Assembly (NCBI GenBank): GCA_013397455.1
Contig: VYZB01000328.1
Location: 513,115 to 577,114, forward strand
Length of the DNA: 64,000 nt
Source of the DNA: Crotophaga sulcirostris
Taxonomy: Eukaryota; Chordata; Aves; Cuculiformes; Crotophagidae
Direction of reading: 5' to 3'
The position numbers were made by a program, and so were the translations under genes. The notes under the pieces are model-generated. The model saw only the letters and a list, made by a program, of their open reading frames with translations, had not been told where the DNA came from and made no database searches. Positions 1-11,140 of this stretch are shown piece by piece. Position 1 is the first letter of the stretch. Each line of letters opens with the position of its first letter.

Positions 1-3000
1 AGGATGCAACAGACATCCTTCTGCACAGCGAGTTGGTTTTTTTTAATGCCTGTCCACCATATTGTTGCACACCTGATCCTGACCACAGCCACCAGGTGAT
101 GGGCTCCCAGGGACTCAGGAGTTCCATGCATGAACACAAAATATGAATTACTGAACAGATTTACATGGTGCTAGGGCTGATAGGATGTAGAAGAGCCAGC
201 AGCAACCCTGGACAAGGGTAGCTCCAGAGCTCGCTGGGCTGCAGCGGAGGACAGCATCCTGTGGCTCCTCTGTGAGCCTACAGCACGTTAAACCTGGGAA
301 AGGTTTCTGATTTCCATAGTGAAGTATCAAATACCAACTCTGAGACTTGCCATTGATGCAAGGGCTGATGCTGAGAGCCTTGACATCTCCATGTCCTACA
401 TGGGCTGCACCTAACCTCTCCTACAGCCCAGTTTTCCCTCCACCTCTGTACAAAGCAAAATAGCAAGGTTACGGAGTTGCAGCTGCCACTTTTAAAACTG
501 TGAACTATGTGTTGTATCTCAAGTTTCTGTAGCTACTGTGTTTGGGACACCCACAGTCCATGAAGCTGAGGACCCAAACCCAAAAGGACACAGCCCTGTC
601 TGAAGCACCACATCACCATCTCTGGGGCAGAAACCCATCCCAATAGGGAGCTCAGCAACACCTAACCAAGCCACACACAGCAAATCCCCACAATGTTTTG
701 CAGAAGATGAAAAAGGACAAACAGAAAAAAAAAAATAAAAGAATGAGAGCAAGGAATTCTCTCTCTTTGGTGGGGAGGGACAGATCCAGGTTAAGAAAAC
801 TCTGACCACAGTGACTGTCTGGGGAAAGGCATTCCACTGAACTGGTTAGGCAAGGGGCTGCCTGAGGACTGTTCGCTCAGGGGCATGAAAGGAAGGTATG
901 TACAGGGGGAGGGGGATGAGCTGCTCCATCACTTGGGACAGCACTCCTGCTCCTGCCTGTGAGGTCTCTGGAACCCTGGACATGCAGCTGGGATGGTGAA
1001 AGGAGACCAGGAGACTTCCAGGTTCTGCAGGCTCCTCAAATAACACTTTTATGAGGATGCTGCCTGATGAAGTGCTTAGCCCAAAAGCAGCTTCGTTTGG
1101 GTCCAGACTAGTATATCTTTGCATCAGTGAGCAGTTTAAAGGGCTTCTGAGGGATGATGAAGGAAAGCAATTTTGCATCTGGTACAGCAGGCTGACAGCA
1201 CACAACAAAGGCTCCAGGGCAATGGAGGGGTTATTGCACTGCCACACACTTGTTCCTAGAGAGATCCCCAGACCCCTCATCCCTGTAGCTCCAGGGCACT
1301 TAATCAGTCAAAGAAAAAAAAAACCAAAAACATAATATCATCTGGTTTCTAGCACTGCAGGAGACAGTCTTTGAGACCAGCATTGCTCTTAAATGCAGGA
1401 AGCTGCCCACCACACTACCAAAGACCCCACAGTTGCTGGCTACATCCTTGGTCAGGGAAGAGGTGAGGAGCCACCTTCTTTGGTGAAGTCTAGCAAGTGG
1501 CAGGTGGCCCACAGGGACACACATTCAACTTACCTTTCTGGCCATCCGCAGCTCCTTCCCATATCAAGGCTTTTGCAGGGACTAAACGTTCCCTGCTTCC
1601 ACTGGGACCACCAGCCCCTTACTCCAGCTATGCAAAAAGGCAGATCTCTGCTGGGATTTCCCAGCCTGCCTGTGGTTAACACCATAGGAGAGGGATGAAC
1701 CCAGCCAACAGCCTCACAGACAGGCCACCCAGGACATTGTGAACGAATTAGTCACAAGGCAGACCGCTAGGGAAGGCTACTGACTGTCTAAAGTTCCACC
1801 AGACCCACAAACCCTCTTCCTGCCCCTTCCAGGTCTTTTCATCCCAAGGCAGTGCTGATCAGCAGCTTCTCATATCCGTTTCTTACATGGGACACAGAAA
1901 GAATATTTATTCCTTAAAAAAATGAAAGTATGAGAACTGAAAGATCATGACTCAGCAAGAGGCAGAGCTATAGCTCAGATGAGAGGGGTTTCTTTGTCAC
2001 CCAATCTTCTCCTCCAGTTCTCTCCCTAGACAGTTGCTTTTTCAAGTCAATAACACAAATAATGGGTGCTCAGCAGGGCAGGACTCATGCTCATTTTTCC
2101 AGTCCACTGCCAGGACAGTTTCTTCAGGCACTACTCTGAACACTGTAGATCCTTCCCTACTGCCAGCTCTGTTGTGACCAAGCAATTGTACCCCCAAATA
2201 ATTAAATAATAACAAAAAAAAAAAATCTCAGCTCTCACCAATACAACTCTTGGGACGAAGGATGGACATCCTTTAAGCCTGAAGGTTTCACTTTTCAGCC
2301 GTAAGTTGCAAGAAGGTGCAGAGCTTATTTCAAAGGCTGATTAGGATTTCCCTGAGGTGCACATTGGGACAGTTACTTTAAACCAATCTTAATTGCTTTG
2401 CATCTATTTAAATCCCACATGGTGGTACATTTTGCAGAAAAAGTTGTCCTTGCTCTTCTCCCAAGACAAATCTAACAATAAAAAGCACTCTGCCTTGATC
2501 TCACTGTTCATGTCCCAGGGCCCCTCGGTTGCTGCTGCATTCCTTTGTGTTTATCTGCCCTCTTCAACTCTGTGCTGCAATCAGCTGTGTGTGGCACCTT
2601 ATGTCTAGAAGCGACATGGCTGAGGTTACAGGGGAGACAGGTGCAAGAGGAGCTCTTGCCCTGAAGCTATCCAAAGGAAAAGACAAGCTGGAGGGGAAGA
2701 AGGTTGTAAGGTATTTCAGATTAAAGCCGACAAACAGCAAACACCTTGCCCTGGGCTACACATTCTCTGCCAGTGCAAGCTGCAGTGGCTGGGAGCCCCA
2801 GAGACAGCAAAGCAAACACAGGCTTCTCTGCAAGGGGGAGTTGTCACCTGTCAGGGATGTTTGCAAATTTATAGGGAGGTGGTAGCGGTGGTAAGGGGAG
2901 TAAAAAGAGCTTTTTCCTCCTTTTAAAAGACAGGCTGTTTGCACAAGTTTGCAATGCATATTTTGCTTTGCAAAGGCTTTTGTGCAGCACTCAACTGGGC

Positions 3001-5041
3001 AAAGGCGCTGTCTTCCACTGAAGACAAACTGGAACATTTATGAATGTACATACATTAACATACTCTGAGACACTGCCTTACAGTAAGGGTGAGGATGGGA
3101 TGGAATTTCCCAGTTCCCCCTTCAGCTTGTCATGCCTACAAAAAACACTTAAAGAAGCCATGGTGCAGTTCAGCCTCTTCAGAAATGCAAGGCTGGGATC
3201 AAACCCTTCATAAGCAAGAAGTAACTGTACAGCAAAAGCTGCCTGCTCTGCTCTCCTGGCCTCAGTGCTCACTTCAGAGCTCAGTGGAAAATCCTTTCCT
3301 CAAGTCCTCTCTGATGTTTCACTGCACCACTGACAGGAGAGGGAGACTCTGAACAAGTGTCTTGAGTGAGCCTGCCAGCCACCACAGGGCTCTGAGGACA
3401 GCTCAGAGGAACTGAGGATGAGGAGGCTTTGGTAGTCCTCAGCACAGCAAGTGAAGGTTTAGGGATGGAAGGAGCAAAGTTTCTGCTGACGACCTTAAAA
3501 CTGTTGGGGATTGATTTTTTTTTTGAAGGACACAATTCAAACAGAATATTACCACTTATTTTTGAAAAGTAGGAGTCCCTTTAAACACAAGGAATATTTT
3601 TGACTGGCTATTGATGAGAAACCATTTTACTGGAGCTGTTCTACATTGTTGGAAACAGCTGAGAAGTGACCTTTCAGATCCAGATGCTGGTTGAAGGCTT
3701 GCACACCTGACCCCGGGCACCCAACCTGAATGCTGAATCAAAAGACAAGCAGATTTAACCTCAGTTACCTCTCCTTGTGCACTTGAAGCAGCTTTACCAC
3801 ATTAGCTGAGTATATACCCGACATAGTGGCCTTTTTACCCTTTGCAGTCTTGCAAGGAAAGAGAAGAGCCCTGTGATCTCCCCAGCAGTCAGATCAGAGA
3901 GGCTGTATCAGGTTGAACATTCTGGCAGCAGGGACTGCAGTCAGTGTGACATGGAGCTCATTCCTTGCAGTTGCAAACCTCCAGGTTCCAAACACTGCCA
4001 CCAACGTACCATGGTTGGGCACATTAAAAGTGGTGGTTGATTAGTCAGGATGTTAACTGGCACTGTTCCTCTGGATGGGAACACAGAGGAGCAAGACAAC
4101 CTACAGACACCAACACAAATGTAAAATCACAGAGTTTTTAGCTCAACATAAAAACCCCAGGAAAAAGAGAAACAGGACATGAACAACTTAAACTTATAAA
4201 ATACCTCCTGCTCCAGGCTGCAAGAATAACACCTGGCTTCTTCACTGAACCCAATTCTAGGAAAGAGCTGGTCAGTTTATGCCAAAGGCAGCAAACCATC
4301 AACCATCAACCAGTGCCTCATCTACATTCCAGACTTCATCCATACTGGTGAGACACCAACAGCCAAGACTTGTTACAAAAACTCTCTAGCTTTGCCTATC
4401 TGGAGACCCAGGGGAAAAAAAAAAAAAAAAAGACAAACCAAAAAACAATGGTTGGAAACCAAGTTTTCATTCATATCTGACCTTCAAGAAAAGAAGAAAA
4501 AAAAAAACCAAAAACCAGTGAAGAACCCCTGCCCTTGGGGAGCAAAATTGCAGCCATTCCCCAAATATGAACTGTTTTAACATCAAGGCCATGTAAACCA
4601 GATCTAAGCAAGGAGAGAGCAGAGACAGTTGAGCAACCAGGCAAGTAAAAGACTCCTCAGGTCTTCTGCCTGATCCCTCTTTCCTGCTATTGCTGCAGCA
4701 GGAGAGGAGAAGGAAAGGAGCCAGCCTGCTCCTCCTTGCAGCCCCAGGGAGGCACAGAGGAGTGATGCCTTTCCACAGATCACACACTGTCCAACTTGGC
4801 CACACGCACAGAACCACCATTCGCCACCACCAGAGCCACTTGGCAGAACCATACTCCCAGCCAGCTTCTGTGGGTGTGACACAACAGGCAAAGTGAGAAG
4901 GAATTTCCCTTGTCAGAAGCAGCAGACACAGCTCCTCCACCAAGAGGGGGAAGATGGCCCCAGGGCAAGGCAGCAAGAATAACTCCTGCAAAAACTCTCC
5001 ATCTGCCCCCAGAGGTTAAGGAAGTTCTTATCACTACTCAC
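1..5041 (-). other. TP63: TP63 intron 3 (partial)
   Basis: The 5' part of intron 3, following the exon 3 donor. I see no exon, and in particular no deltaNp63 first exon. It contains homopolymer A tracts (for example near 4415-4431 and 4497-4508) but no transposon that I can name. Open frames here are short and overlap on opposite strands. Confidence 0.75.
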
Positions 5042-5174
5042 CCACATTGGGTCATTCAGCTCCGTGTCCTGCACCCGGACACAGTCCATGCTAATCTCTA
5101 TCTTGTTTGTGGGGCCATTTTCAGTTGGGTCATCCATGAAGTTTAAATCGATTGGCTGAACTGAGCATATTGGC
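5042..5174 (-). CDS. TP63: TP63 coding exon 3 (end of TA-specific region)
   Basis: Third coding exon, 133 bp, beginning with the last base of the Gln codon. It encodes [18 protein letters not shown], then [17 protein letters not shown], then DTELNDPMW. Human p63 reads [18 protein letters not shown]...[22 protein letters not shown], so identity is high and the changes are conservative. The acceptor is gttcttttcag|G and the donor is ATGTGG|gtgagt. It ends in phase 0, ready for the PQYTN exon shared with deltaN transcripts, which lies left of the window. This is the last TA-only exon. The deltaN first exon should lie in the following intron, but I do not see its characteristic start in positions 1-5041. 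No frameshift or stop is present in any of the three exons. Confidence 0.96.
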
Positions 5175-5847
5175 CTGAAAAGAACAGAGTAACACAGTTA
5201 AAATTGGCCAAATTCTGTTTCCTGTGTCCCACCCCCCCGTGCTAGGGTGTCTACCTTATCACTCACTATGTTAACAGCAACCCTTTGAAGTGGACAAGGC
5301 CTGAAGAGACACTTCACTTGCCTGACCAGAAAAATGGTGCAATAGTGCAGGCGTTACTGCTCTATATCCTCCGAGTTCTCTTTCAGTGATGTAACTGTCT
5401 CAGTGTCAGTCACGGCAAGTCAGGAATGGAAAGAGGTTGATTTCCTTCAATGGACCTGTCCCTGTGAACTCTGCACCATCTCCACCTCCTTTCCCTCCCT
5501 GGCATCAGCAGAAGAGGAAAACATGCAGCCTGAACAGAGTAATGACCCCATTTCCTTAGGGGAAAATGCCAATCATCCACTTTAAGTGGTCACGAGCCGG
5601 AAAGCAGTCAGCTCAGCAACCCAAGGTCTTGAAGTCAATGTCACTGCTGTTCTCTGCATCTGTTCCCCGTAGTCTGCATGCACAATCTCTTGAGAGCTCA
5701 AGACCTGCAAGTCATCGCAGACTTATATCCACATCTTCTAATCAACAGGTACAGAAGACTCCAAAACCCCCAACATCAAACCCCTGAGCAGTGTAGTTAG
5801 TGTCTCAAAACACCTTCTTCCACAGGTTTTATGTAAGGGCTACTTAC
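5175..5847 (-). other. TP63: TP63 intron 2 (short)
   Basis: Intron 2 runs from gtaagt at 5847 to ttttcag at 5175 and is about 0.67 kb. As I recall, the human gene also has a very short intron 2 between long introns 1 and 3, so the layout seems conserved. I see no repeat or other element in it, only a stretch of several C residues near 5232. Confidence 0.9.
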
Positions 5848-5976
5848 TGTTCCAGAAAGTCCCAGATATGCTGGAGCACCTCTGGGCTGAGGAATTCCCT
5901 CGGCTGCGAGCTCTGGGACATGGCTGATCTGTAATAACTCTCCTTCCAGGAGAAGTGGCTCGGACTTTCTACAAAC
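5848..5976 (-). CDS. TP63: TP63 coding exon 2 (core transactivation helix)
   Basis: Second coding exon, 129 bp, encoding [17 protein letters not shown], then AMSQSSQPR, then [16 protein letters not shown], with split codons at both ends (R at the start, Q at the end). It carries the amphipathic transactivation helix that corresponds to the p53 F-x-x-x-W-x-x-L motif. In p63 this helix contacts co-activators and MDM2-type partners, and it also takes part in the closed dimer that keeps TAp63alpha inactive in oocytes. The human sequence reads [12 protein letters not shown]; this one has Leu in place of the first Phe, while Trp and the last Leu are kept. The internal Met of MSQS, where the older TAp63 numbering starts, is present. 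The acceptor is ttttttaag|G behind a very long pyrimidine tract, and the donor is GAACA|gtaagt. Confidence 0.96.
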
Positions 5977-6035
5977 CTTAAAAAACAAAAGCAAAAAAAA
6001 AAAAAGCAAAAAAAAAAGAAAAAAGAAAAACACAC
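5977..6035 (-). promoter_or_regulatory. Extended polypyrimidine tract at the TP63 exon 2 acceptor
   Basis: On the minus strand, roughly 55 nt of almost uninterrupted T, broken by a few C and G bases, lead directly into the aag acceptor of exon 2. On the plus strand this is an A-rich run with several tracts of 10 or more. It serves as a splice polypyrimidine tract and is also a slippage-prone simple repeat, so its exact length may vary between individuals or assemblies. Confidence 0.7.
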
Positions 6036-9000
6036 ACAAGGATTTGTTGAATGCAAGAGCCCAACTTGATGAAAAACCATAAATAGAAGCTATCGTGTGA
6101 AAACGGAGACATGCTGAATGCCTGGAACATTCACAGCTGTACACCACACATTCCATACTGCTACAGATGCTGTATTTAGACAGGAGAGAATTTGTCCACC
6201 CCTTCCCAATAATCTAAATACCCCTCAGAGTCCTCTGGGATGCTGCATTATAATAAGAATCACAGGGGGAGGGAGGGGAACTATCTTCCATTTTATCCCC
6301 AAATAATCAACATTCCAGATAAAGCAGGTAGTCTTTACAGCAGGTGAAGCACCTAAGCAGTGTGTGATTCCGCTGTTCCTGGCTGGTTGTCTCTATAGAT
6401 TGCATGCCCTTGGATGATATAGAGGACTTTTACACCAAGCCACTGCAGCTGAGGTCATGGATTAAAGCAAGTATTAAAATAAAATAGTAATACTAATAAA
6501 AAAAATCTCTTTTGCCTTATTTTCTATGGAAATAAGTTCCATCACATCAGATCTTATCTGCTTGTCTACTGCCTTCTCACCTCCAATAATTTCTGAGCCA
6601 AACTATCCGATTTCCATTAGATCTGCTAATTACCTTGGCCATTTTTATCCCCTTAAGCTCCCACAAGCCTCACAGAAATAGGTGGGCCCAAGAAGAGCAG
6701 TGATGAAGCCAGAGCACTCACGCCTTCCACAGCTGCACATTCTCATCCCACTGCCCAATTTCTAAATTCAAACGCAGCAGCTTTTACACCCGGGTTGAAA
6801 TACTCAGCGGCTGCAGGGATGTAAAGGGGGCAGGAGCAATTTCTCAAATATATTTCCAGTTGACAAAAATCTCTCAGTTCAACTTAGAGCATGAGGCAGG
6901 TGATCACCTTTTCTGTTACAAGAACAGGGGCACTCAGCAAAATTTTCTTATAAGAGAGTTGTTTCAGCAAAACACAAGTGAACAGCCACACTCCCTGCCA
7001 GGGGAATGGCTGTGGCAAAAGCCAAGACTACAAATGGATTCCAAAGGAGAATTACACTAACATTTGTTTTGGCACATTTTAGTGCTGTTTAATACAATGG
7101 CCTAAACAAATTGGATGGAAGACCCTAATTTATTAAGCTGCCAAAAGTAAGAAATAGTGTTTCAGAGGGACGATCAGAGTACAATTGTTGTTCTCCTCTA
7201 CTGTTTCCTGAAGCATCTATTTCTGGCTGCTGTCAGAGAGGAACCTAGCCCTTTATACTGAATTTGTATGGCCTCATGTTTTGAGGACGACCCCGTTCTG
7301 CTAAAAGCATGGCTTTCCTCACCTCTGTTGCCCACACAACTGCATACTCTTCGAAAAGAGCAGGTAGTTTTCCTAAGCTAATGGAAGTCAAAGCAGTTTC
7401 AGCCCCACAGCCACAGTTCAGCATGCCTCAAAACAGGTGAAAATATTGCTTCAGGTGCTCATCCTTTGTATGACTAACAAAAAACCACTGTTCTTTAAAA
7501 GTTCATGTCAGAGACAAAAATAAAAAAAAATTCAGAAGTGTCATCGCTAATAGCTCTGGCTCGCAGATGCAAGCATATCCTCACACTACATAAGAATAAA
7601 TAATCACAAATCCTCTGAGAGCAGCAGTTATCCCACAAAGAACCAGAAATTACTCCTTTCAAGCTTTCAATCTGGTAAGGAACTTTCAAGAGTGCCATAT
7701 TGAAACCCAGAAGAACAGATGTGGCCTAAAGCCTGTTAAATAAGCTGGGCTGGATAAAGCCATGTTTGTTATTCTACACCTCTGAAGCTAACAGAGCTGC
7801 AGGAAAGAGTCACACCAGTTAAAGAAATAACCAGTGCATCCCTGCACTAAACACAACTCCAAATTTTTCCAGAGAAAGGCATTTTCCAGCTGCGTCATCT
7901 TTATCCCTCTACCAAACCAAACTCCTGGCTTACCATTTCTAAGAAAAGCCTTATTAAGTTTAATGGGTGGTCAAAAAGGCACGTTTCCCTATACCAAGTA
8001 AAAGAAGATTCCTGCTTAATGTTTCCACAGAAGCCAAACCTGACAGGCTTCTTCAACACTCTCTACAATAACCCATACTACTGTTTTTTCCAAAAAAAAA
8101 AAGCTGCAGCATTAGGTGGCCAACTTTGGCAAGGAATCTATGAGAAGGCTACAGCATTACAGAAGTAGTGAGCATTGCTTTTTACTTATTTTGATGCACC
8201 CTGCTCTCAGGTGGGAAAGAGCTGTCACATTGCTAGAAAACCAACCTCAGTTTAGCACAAAGCTGTGTGCAATCCAAATTGTATCCTGCCCTTATTAAAA
8301 TCTAAACCTAGTATCATTTTCCTTAGCAAACAGCCTTCAAAACAGAGGGGCAGCCTCTGCCTACTTAACAGCATACTTAAGTGCCCAAATTTGCTCTTCT
8401 AGAAGAAGATAACAGCTAAAGCCAAAGAAAAATATATGCATAAATTTCACTACTCTAGCTAATTGGGTTTTTTCCCCACATCAGCAAATGTTTTAGCTTC
8501 AGTAAAATAATCCCCAAGTGCATAAAGTTAATCACAAAATAGCAGGAGTTTGCATTGTTCAAACTGTACCTAGCATCAACTTTTTTATTAACAGACATTT
8601 AAACAATACCCCTTTTACCCACAACTACTTGTCCCAAAGTGCATCATAGGAGATAACACTAACAAACACAGCCAGCTGTACCAAACTACTGGCTATGGCA
8701 AGACAAAATGCAGTAGTAAGTCTTGTGTAGCTTGACCTCTGCTTTAAGTCCACAAGAAAACTCCCTGCATTAACTACTGGAATAGTTGGCAGAGAAAACT
8801 AACTGCACCAGGTTGGAACTACAGAGGGATTTACAACCCCCACCAAACTGCAAGCTGAAAAGGACATCACATCCACAGCCCTCCCCCTTTAGAAACCACC
8901 ATGGGCTTATTAACTAACAAAAAAAGCAGGTTAAAACTTCACTGAGAAGCAGCACCTCACCAAGAGCACAGGATTTCCTGGCAGTTCTGGGACACCACTC

Positions 9001-9360
9001 CTGAACCACTGAATCCCAGGGCAAGCTTCAGCCAGCCACACACTCCTACCACGATCTGGTTTAGCTCAATCCTATTTATTTTGCTGAAGCAAGAGCAGCC
9101 CAGACTCCAGGTGAAAGCATTTTCCAAAATTACTCGGTAGGCTGAAGCCTTGGGCACACTGATTGTTTTGCTACCTCCCAATCATTTAATCAGAAGTGCT
9201 GTGTTACAGCCCACCACAGTGAGATGGCATCCCAGCTGATTCAGTTTACCATCATGCTTGTCAGGGAGATCTCTGCAAAACACAGTAATGGAGCAACACC
9301 TTCCTGTAGCTGTATCCACAAAGCATGCAATGTCAGAGTCTCCCAGAAGGCTGGGAATGT

Positions 9361-9436
9361 TAAAGGTCACAACCACCCCACCCCCCAACAAAACCCACCC
9401 CACCAAAAACCAACAGCAAAACAAAAAAAAAAACCT
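9361..9436. repeat. A/C-rich low-complexity tract
   Basis: About 75 bases almost purely A and C (ccaccccaccccccaacaaaa and similar), ending in a run of A. It produces spurious Pro/Lys/Gln-rich open frames on the plus strand. Confidence 0.85.
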
Positions 9437-9670
9437 GGCCAAGCACAACATAAGCCTTAGACCATCTGTACTGCCTGTTCGTTGAGCTGAGGGTCCCAAC
9501 ACAGATGGAAACAAACCCTTGACTACTTGGTCCAGCACAATATAAACTAGTGTCAAACTGGAGAGAAAATACGACGTTTCTGTTTCTGCTACCTCACTCT
9601 AAGCATATGCTTCCATTCTTCACCATGTTTTCCCCCTTCCTACCTTCACTTAAAAAACATTAAAGTAAAG

Positions 9671-9694
9671 CAACAAAACAAAACAAAACAAAAA
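9671..9694. repeat. (CAAAA)n short tandem repeat
   Basis: About four to five copies of caaaa in a row, in TP63 intron 1. A simple microsatellite with no other associated feature. Confidence 0.85.
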
Positions 9695-10754
9695 CCAAAC
9701 CACTTTCCACACTGTAAAACAATGACAGAAACCTGTTTAACTCAATTATTGCAATGCATCAACATTTCTTACTGAAAAAGCCACTTTTCATTGCAGACAA
9801 CCTTTCTTAGAAAGAAGTAAACCCTAAATACCAAGGCTTAACTTACCACTAGGGAAAAGAAAGAAGCTCCTGAGAAAAGGAAGACCTAGGTCTGATAGAG
9901 AGCACACACAGCCCCTCCTCCATAGCTTTAATCTTGAAGGCAGATGCCACTTGCTTTCATTAATACAAGGTCAGCCCTGGTGCAGGGTTCAACTCAAGAA
10001 CCCCTTGACTGCATGCGTGAGTCCAGCAACCTCCTTCCAAAAATAAGGACGACTGTTGCAACCAAGAGACAACACGGTTTTCTTTGGTTTTTCATTCAAA
10101 ACAGGCTTAGAGCGTCACCACTCTGGATTTCCCTCAGGTTAACAGTAGAGTTCATAGGGAAAGCAGAAATGAATAAGGCATCTCAGTGAAGCTGTTGTAT
10201 CGGGATTCAAGAGATCCAAGCACCTGCAATTCTCCTAAGCTTCCCTGAGAAGCTGGAGCTCTGGGGTGGTTTGTTTCTCCCGAAGGGTGTGTGAACTCTT
10301 GGAAACTCACAGATGACAAACTTCATGACTTGATATTGGTGTAAAGCCAGAGTGTAAAATCTTATGAGAAGAAATCTTTCACAGTAGGGATGAGTAGAAT
10401 GATTGGGAGCTTTTTTTCTGCTTGTTGCCAAAATTACAGGATGTTGCTTTCTGCTTCTCCCCATCACATGTCCATCAGTGGTGTGCAGTTTTCTGTCACT
10501 GGATCTGCAGTCCTCAGTCAGTGGACAAGTGACAGGGCCTGAGAATTCTTTCTTTGTAAGCTACAGATTTTACTGTTTTGTCACAAGATGTATTTTTCTA
10601 AAGGACCTACTAGCAGAGGACTTAGGAAACCTTGGTGCAAAGAGAAGACCATCTACTCTTGTGAAGAAAGCACTTCCACATTACAGAAATTAACCTAGAG
10701 AATATTTAATAATGTCAAAATAATGATATCTAATATGGATCATTTTTATTCATA

Positions 10755-10918
10755 ACTCTCAAAATGCTCTACAAAGGAAGACAATATAACTACTCCCATT
10801 TTACCAGGGAAAACTAAGGCACCAAGAGGTCATAGGATTACTCATTGTTACTCAGCAAACCAGTTGTGCAGCCAGAAATACAACTTCGGTCACCTGAGTC
10901 CCAGTCTTGTGCTGCTCA
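10755..10918 (+). repeat. MIR-like ancient SINE fragment
   Basis: The stretch contains the core words of the old MIR/CORE-SINE family: atgctctacaaag, then cccattttacc...aaaactaaggcacc, then cacctgagtcccagtcttgtgctgctc. Order and spacing agree with the family consensus as I remember it (cattttacagatgaggaaactgaggcac, then a tail around gagtcccagtcc). It is heavily mutated, as expected for a relic far older than birds. Confidence 0.7.
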
Positions 10919-11059
10919 AAAAGGAACTTGTTATTTTGGGTGTCTAGATAAAGAATTTAAAAAAGACCTTAATTTCTTCAGGTGGAGTATGCACTAGAGC
11001 AAGAAATCCCTCAAACTTCATTTATCTTCAGGCACCAAAATACTGATGTCCAAGAATGA

Positions 11060-11140
11060 AAATCAAGGCTGTAAAATGCTGTGACTGGCTTTAAGCCACA
11101 CTCAGAATTCAGGGTGGAAGTAGAATTCACACCCAGAATA
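11060..11140 (+). repeat. Second MIR-like relic
   Basis: Reads gtgactggctttaagccacac followed by gaattcagggtggaagtagaattcacacccag. This resembles the MIR segment around tgacttgcccaaggtcacac...ggcagagctgggattcgaaccc. It is in the same orientation as the relic 150 bp to the left, so the two could be tandem insertions or one disrupted element. Short and diverged. Confidence 0.45.

Noticed and set aside
4467..4991. 174-codon minus frame next to TP63 exon 3
   Set aside because: It lies beyond the exon 3 donor in intron 3, its Leu/Phe-rich end comes from A-tract sequence, and it overlaps other frames. It is not part of the p63 reading frame.
1..5041. Search for the deltaNp63 first exon
   Set aside because: No sequence encoding its short characteristic start was seen on the minus strand. 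It is expected further left, outside the window.
9224..9485. Pro/Lys/Gln-rich open frames in two phases
   Set aside because: They are produced by an A/C-rich low-complexity tract.
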